A stretch of 64,000 nucleotides of DNA. Source: Aphelenchoides besseyi (Eukaryota > Nematoda > Chromadorea > Rhabditida > Aphelenchoididae). The position numbers and the translations under genes were made by a program. The stretch is from the NCBI GenBank assembly GCA_024699855.1, contig JAMPIQ010000001.1, positions 12,958,001-13,022,000 on the forward strand, in the 5' to 3' direction. Numbering within the stretch: position 1 is the first letter of the stretch; every line of letters begins with the position of its first letter. The notes below the pieces were generated by a model, which was given only the letters and a program-made list of their open reading frames with translations, was not told the origin of the DNA and made no database searches. Shown in pieces: positions 59,275 through 64,000 of the stretch.

Positions 59275-59310
59275 TTCAATGGTCCGTAACAAGTGCTCAA
59301 TTAATTTCTG
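59275..59310. promoter_or_regulatory. Conserved element 2, copy near paralog 2
   Basis: TTCAATGGTCCGTAAC then AAGTGCTCAATTAATTTC; 1.2 kb upstream of paralog 2. Partner of 54426-54463. Confidence 0.45.
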
Positions 59311-59754
59311 TTGAAGAGACGGAAGTCGAACAGCAAAAGTTTTTGGTTTGAACTATCCGTTAAGGCCCAATGAAGTGAGCACTTGGCGACCATATAAACT
59401 CTCAACGATGGACGAATGTTTCCACTTGGAACAACAGACGCGTTCAACAAATGTGCCAATGACTGAAAGATGTGCGCGTAACAAAATTAGAATTTAAGTT
59501 CGACCAAACAAAGGACTTTCTTCAGTCACGGATTTGGTCTTCTTCCTGTAAAACTCCACGACTCTTTCGGGCCCTTTGTCCTCTTCTGCATTCGAGACAA
59601 ATCGACTGTCAGGAGGGAATAGTTTCTGCGGTGAAATGTTTGGAACAGAAATTGTCATTTGCAATCGAACATAGGATCGCAAATTCGGCCGTCGACTTCT
59701 TTTCGTTTCATAAATTTTATTTATGTGTTACAAATACAATAACCCTTGAACAAA

Positions 59755-60374
59755 TCAATTGGAATACACATCAGAGTTTAGTTCCTGTACAAAGTTGTAA
59801 GCTCGATAGACGATCCAAGTGGCATATGAACTCATAAGTATTCCGATAAAGTAGACACCCAAATTGATGATTGTCACGTTTCTACAGGCTAATGAATTCG
59901 AATTTCGTGACGTGAAACTCCAACAAACCTTCCAAACTGAATTTGGTGTGCGTATCACGTTCAATGTTCTTGGCCACAAATTCAACGTAAGACGTAGGCA
60001 TCCAAATTAACATTGCAATTAAGAAACATATCAGTAATGTGTAGAAAAAGATGCCAAGAAGCTGCAATGATGTTAAAAAGCCAAAAAAATGAACTTACAT
60101 TTGTGATGATGTAAATCGAATAGAAACACGGTCGCTTAGTGAATTGACCTACGATTAAAAACCCGTAGTTTAGGACTCCCACTGAAGCAGGAACGATGTT
60201 GTAAGTAAACGAGGCAAGTACTGAGACCAAAAGATAGAAAACACAAGAAATAAAGCCGGTAACCCCAATGAAGAACGAAGCGGTTACAACGTTTAGGCAA
60301 AAACAACAACTGAACTTTTTGGATAACAGAAGTTCATCGCCACGAATTGAAGCACTTCTCCACGGCTTAGACAT
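59755..60374 (-). CDS. Four-helix membrane protein, LAPTM-like
   Basis: N terminus with a cysteine cluster (KKFSCCFCLNVVTASFFIG), then helices GVTGFISCVFYLLVSVLASF, GVLNYGFLIVGQF, LLGIFFYTLLICFLIAMLIW and GVYFIGILMSSYATWIVY, ending ELNSDVYSN at 59755. Three exons; the last junction is placed at EG/LNVTIINL because the obvious GAAG/GTTTG donor would give a stop. The CCxC-N-V-x-x-A-S-x-F-I-G start followed by four helices is a common nematode pattern related to lysosome-associated LAPTM proteins; assignment is by pattern only. The gene at 35012-35612 looks like a relative. Confidence 0.72.
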
Positions 60375-60746
60375 CTCAACGCTTCATTCCAAAATACCAG
60401 TTTTCTTCGATAGTTGAATGGAATTTAAAGGTGCGATTTTGATGTTTGTGATGATCATAAAACTAAATGGTTAACGTCAATCAGTGGGCGTGATAATCGA
60501 TTCAATTGAGCAAACATTACGAATGACTCTAGAATCCGTTTGATTTCATTGCTATTTGTAATAATCAACAACAAGCTATGAGTTGTGATGTGTGGCCCGA
60601 TTTTTGAAAGAGTAGGTGGTGGATTTGAATTTTGGATGAGCCAAAGCGGGCGTATCGCGTGTCGTCTTCAAATTAAGAGCCAACATCTAATCTTCACCTC
60701 GAATTTGAGTCGAAGGGAGTCCTCCATTTAGCTGTTTAAAGCAAAA
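60375..60746. other. Divergent promoter region
   Basis: About 370 bp between the minus-strand four-helix gene and the plus-strand guanylate cyclase; it should carry both promoters. No motif recognised. Confidence 0.5.
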
Positions 60747-63456
60747 TGGTGAGTTCTTTGGGATCTCGAATCTGAGAACTTTTGTGTTTTAAGTACGGTT
60801 GGATTCATGAGAGTTTTCGTCAACTGGTTACACGGAAATATGGTCGCGAAGTGTGGTTGCGTATCATGTGGGTTTTGAGTTAACATATGATTATCGATGT
60901 AACGGTTGTAGTGAAATTGCGAATGTCGAAGACGGAACAGAACGTGAAATTAACAAATATTATCGTGATGATGAAACGTATCGTTTGGCTACAACCATCG
61001 GCAGTGTACTTGGTAAGTTAATAAGGACAGACGAACAATCACATTGATTTCAGAAATCCCAGTCGAAGAAGTAGGTTCATGAAATGAAGAGAAGTTTAGT
61101 ATTGAAATTTTATGTCTGGGAAGCGTATGGTCAGTTTCTTATTCAATATACAATGGAAACTGGTTGGGGTGAATTGCTACGGGCAATGTCCTTTGATCTT
61201 GAAGGCTTCTTAGACGGCTTGGACGGTCTAGTGAGTAAAGAGAGCAACAGCAAGCAATCGAAGCTTTCAGCACTATTTCATTGACCACGTTGTTTATCGT
61301 ACACGTCTCAAAGGCCCGTCATTTCTCTGTGAACCACAAGCCGATGGAACGCTCTTACTTCATTACTATTCACGACGTTCGAATTTGTTTCCGATTGTCA
61401 AAGGAGTTGTACGCGAAGCTGCACGCCGATTGTTTGAAATTGAAGTTCTAGTTAGTGTTGTTGAAAGGCTTCAAGATCAGAGCGAATCACTAACCAACGA
61501 ACATGTCATTTTCAAAATCAGCAATGTAAGTCGACGGTATAAGATAGAAATACAAGCTTTTAAGATCGAAAACAATCTTAACGCCCAGCACACACGATTG
61601 ACTGCAAATAAACTTGTTACTGGTCAAGAATCAAGCGAATTGGTTAATGTTGGGTTGTAAAAGAAAACAAAAATAGTCACGTTGTTTCAGAATCCAATGG
61701 GCTATTCGCTTACTATCTCCGATTTTTGTCAGGCATTTCCTCATCATTTTTGTTTTGATCGCAATTTGATTGTTGAGCACGTAGTTAAGTTCCCGATGAT
61801 ACCAACACATTCAAGAAGAAGTTTAGGAATCCATATGAAGAAGACATTTCCGTTGATTCGAAGAGGAGAAACAAAATTTTCGGATATTTTACATCTTTCC
61901 CATCCGGAGATTCCATTTGACTTTGAGTCCATCTACACATTTCGCAACAGTTTGTTTGTGTTCCAGATGAAAGAAAGTGCAAAAGAACGATCTAATACGG
62001 ATTTGCGTGTTGCACAATTTCCAATTACACTCAAAGGTCGTCCAATCAATTAACAGTATAACCATCTATTATTCAGGAGCAATGGTTACGGTGGATAATG
62101 GCAATTATATGGTTTTCATGTGCTCTTTGAATGTCAGTTCGATTCGAGAACTTATCGACAGAAATTTGTACGTCTCTGACATTCAACGTCATGACTCAAC
62201 ACGAGATCTGATTATGTTGAACCAATCGCGTTTGTCGTGAGTTTCCAAGAGATGATAATGTACTTGAAATGCTTACAGTCAAGTTGAATTGAATCGTCGA
62301 TTGGAAGAAACAACTCGGAATCTGAAGCAAATGGCCGTTGTTTTGGAAGGCGAAAAACAAAAAACCGAAGATCTGCTTTGCGAGTTGATGCCCGCTTCTG
62401 TTGCTGAAAGTTTACGTCAAGGAAACACCGTAGAAGCAAGTGAGTTTTCAGAAGCGTCGATTTTGTTCACGGACATCGTCACATTCACGAACATCTGTGC
62501 AATGTGCTCACCCTACGATGTGGTTAATTTGTTAAACGATCTCTATCTTCGCTTTGATTCGATCGTTGGACTGGTAGGTTTGAAGTTGTAAAATCAATCA
62601 AAATTAAGGTTTTAGCACGACGTTTACAAAGTTGAAACAATTGGTAAAACTATTGGAACAGCAATCTTAACATAGAGTTTAGGTGATGCTTACATGATTG
62701 TTGGCGGCGTTCCGACTGAATCGCCGCTCCACGCTGAACGAGTACTCAATGCATCGATTGCATTGTTGATGGAATCCAAATACGTTCATTCACCAATCAC
62801 ACATCAAGCGATTAAAATTCGCGTTGGTGTTCATGTAAACTTTAGTACTAAACTTTTTTTACAGTTGTTTGTAGACTGGGCCCGTTATTTCTGGAGTTGT
62901 TGGAATCAAAATGCCACGGTAAGTTCGATTTTGAAGTATCAAGCTCCTCGTCTTACAGCTATTGTCTATTTGGAAGTACAGTCACCATTGCGAATCGAAT
63001 GGAATCAACTGGGATGCCCTGTCGGATTCATGTCAGCGAGCTGACACGTGATCACGCTCTCGAAACAAATCCGAGTTTTCAGTTCACAGATCGTGGTCTT
63101 GTGAATGTTACGATAAGACTATTGAATTAATTGACTGCTTTATTACAATGGTTTTAAGGCAAAGACCAAAAGATGCACACGTACTTCTTGGAAAGAAACG
63201 ACAGTCGAAGTGTTTGGGATCTGTGTGGTAGAGAGCGGAAGCCTGAGCACACGTTGGATGGATACACAGAACTTCATCAGGTCGCAGGAATGGAGGAAAC
63301 AAGTGAAAAGAAGTTGATCCAGAACGTCAATAATCAGGCAATTTACTCATAGCTGACTGTTTACCTTCCGCTTTTCAGACCAATGGCTTCGTTCACAAGA
63401 AGAAACCGGAGAATGGAAATGTTGGCATCTGTTCGGCTGCTTGTCAAATCTTGTAA
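60747..63456 (+). CDS. Soluble guanylate cyclase (heme-NO/O2-binding, beta-like)
   Basis: Makes cGMP from GTP under gas control; in nematodes such enzymes act in oxygen-sensing neurons. The first exon is only ATG, joined to [21 protein letters not shown]. The HNOB domain has GLDGLH, whose His aligns with the heme ligand, and HYYSRR, the YxSxR heme contact. HNOBA ([19 protein letters not shown]), coiled coil and cyclase domain follow: [50 protein letters not shown]; the Glu of KVET and the Cys of YCLFG specify GTP. It ends [10 protein letters not shown]. Two junctions do not fit: EEVLKFY (only 25-29 bp intron available near 61070-61098) and after DRGLVNV (63100-63160). The last intron is GC-AG. 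Confidence 0.88.
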
Positions 63457-63544
63457 TCGTCGATTATCTTTCTATTTTAAAATCTGAACATCTTAATACC
63501 ATAGAAATCAAATAAAAGTTTATTTTCGTAACAACAAACTGATC

Positions 63545-63917
63545 TCAATTGACATTTTTGTTGCCGTTTGGCTTCATTCCAACTTCTTGATTAAACACGC
63601 CGCTTTGTGGTTGCAACGGTTTTTGCTGAAATTGAAAGTTCAAATCAGATGAAAGTAGTGCGTTTACTGACGTCAGGTTTGACGACAAGTTGTGGGTTTT
63701 GGACATTGTTGTTTGGCATCATTGGTTGTAAAACGAGGCCTTGATCGGTCGTCTGCGGCGTGTAAATGGGACTTTGTACAGGCGTTTTCATTTTGATTGG
63801 CGGATTATTAGGATCGCTTGCGACATTTGCCATCTCATTGGTGGCATCAAATTGAAGATTTAGACTTGAATTCCGTTCTTCGGCGTCTTGTTTGAGGGCT
63901 TTTTGTTTCAAAAGCAT
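63545..63917 (-). CDS. Small Pro/Asn/Gln-rich protein
   Basis: Two exons. The start at 63917 gives MLLKQKALKQDAEERNSSLN, followed by a low-complexity chain (NNPPIKMKTPVQSPIYTPQT, LVLQPMMPNNNVQNPQL), joined PD/QKPLQPQSGVFNQEVG through a weak GTCAGT donor, ending NGNKNVN at 63545. About 108 residues, no signal peptide or helix; probably disordered. A TATA box lies 57 bp upstream. I do not recognise it. It is convergent with the guanylate cyclase, 88 bp between stops. A missing upstream coding exon beyond the window cannot be excluded. Confidence 0.55.
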
Positions 63918-63973
63918 AACCACTTAATCACTGTTTCAAGCCAACAATCCAAACCTTTTTCTTCTTTTCACTT

Positions 63974-63981
63974 CTTATATA
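63974..63981 (-). promoter_or_regulatory. TATA box with upstream E-box
   Basis: TATATAAG on minus, with CACGTG at 63986-63991 just upstream. Position relative to the 63917 start supports a complete small gene. Confidence 0.5.
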
Positions 63982-64000
63982 CAACCACGTGCCCAAATTG

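Larger units (their letters stand above)
58058..59754. other. 1.7 kb upstream region of paralog 2
   Basis: No exon found. Contains the second copies of both AT-rich elements, in the same order as in the 52-54 kb region. Confidence 0.55.

Overview
The window is nuclear DNA of a rhabditid-type (clade V) nematode. The evidence is two major sperm protein genes, four chemoreceptor genes of the nematode STR superfamily, a nematode-style soluble guanylate cyclase, a Fer-type tyrosine kinase, compact genes with many 40-47 bp introns ending in TTTCAG or TTTTAG, and TTTCAG placed directly before some start codons (possible trans-splice sites). All gene models below were assembled by hand from reading frames, splice sites and codon phase. 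No search was run.

Layout. 0-5 kb: 3' part of a Fer-like kinase, a small single-pass protein and an ABCG half-transporter. 6-12 kb: tRNA-Phe, an aspartic-protease-like gene, MSP and a Ser/Gly-rich secreted proteoglycan-like gene, together with 3' stumps of a chemoreceptor and a cytochrome P450. 12-17 kb: a type II membrane protein with a Thr-rich tail and two chemoreceptors. 17.7-20.9 kb: a myelin-regulatory-factor (MYRF) homologue. 22.5-27 kb: a short-chain dehydrogenase, a type I membrane glycoprotein and a third chemoreceptor. 28-38 kb: second copies of tRNA-Phe, the protease gene and MSP in opposite orientation, with the intact P450 and the intact chemoreceptor whose stumps lie at 8.5 and 11.9 kb, plus an intron-containing tRNA-Arg, a helical unknown protein and a four-helix membrane protein. 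39-42.5 kb: a large mucin-like relative of the 12 kb type II protein. 44.8-58 kb: two paralogous single-pass membrane proteins separated by about 11 kb of gene-poor DNA. 59.7-64 kb: another four-helix protein, a soluble guanylate cyclase and a small Pro/Asn/Gln-rich protein.

The main structural result is a mosaic inverted duplication. Three blocks at 5951-7961 (A), 8515-9421 (B) and 11267-11990 (C) recur inverted at 28285-30299, 35866-36776 and 34066-34796. The left copies of B and C carry only the last exon, or its end, of genes that are complete on the right, so the left copies look derived. A second result is a pair of short AT-rich conserved elements found in the same order upstream of both single-pass paralogs, inside otherwise empty DNA.

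Limits: starts of the ABC transporter and of the 51.8 kb gene are unresolved; the guanylate cyclase has two splice junctions that do not fit GT-AG rules; and the 46-57 kb region may hold further small exons that cannot be proven by eye.
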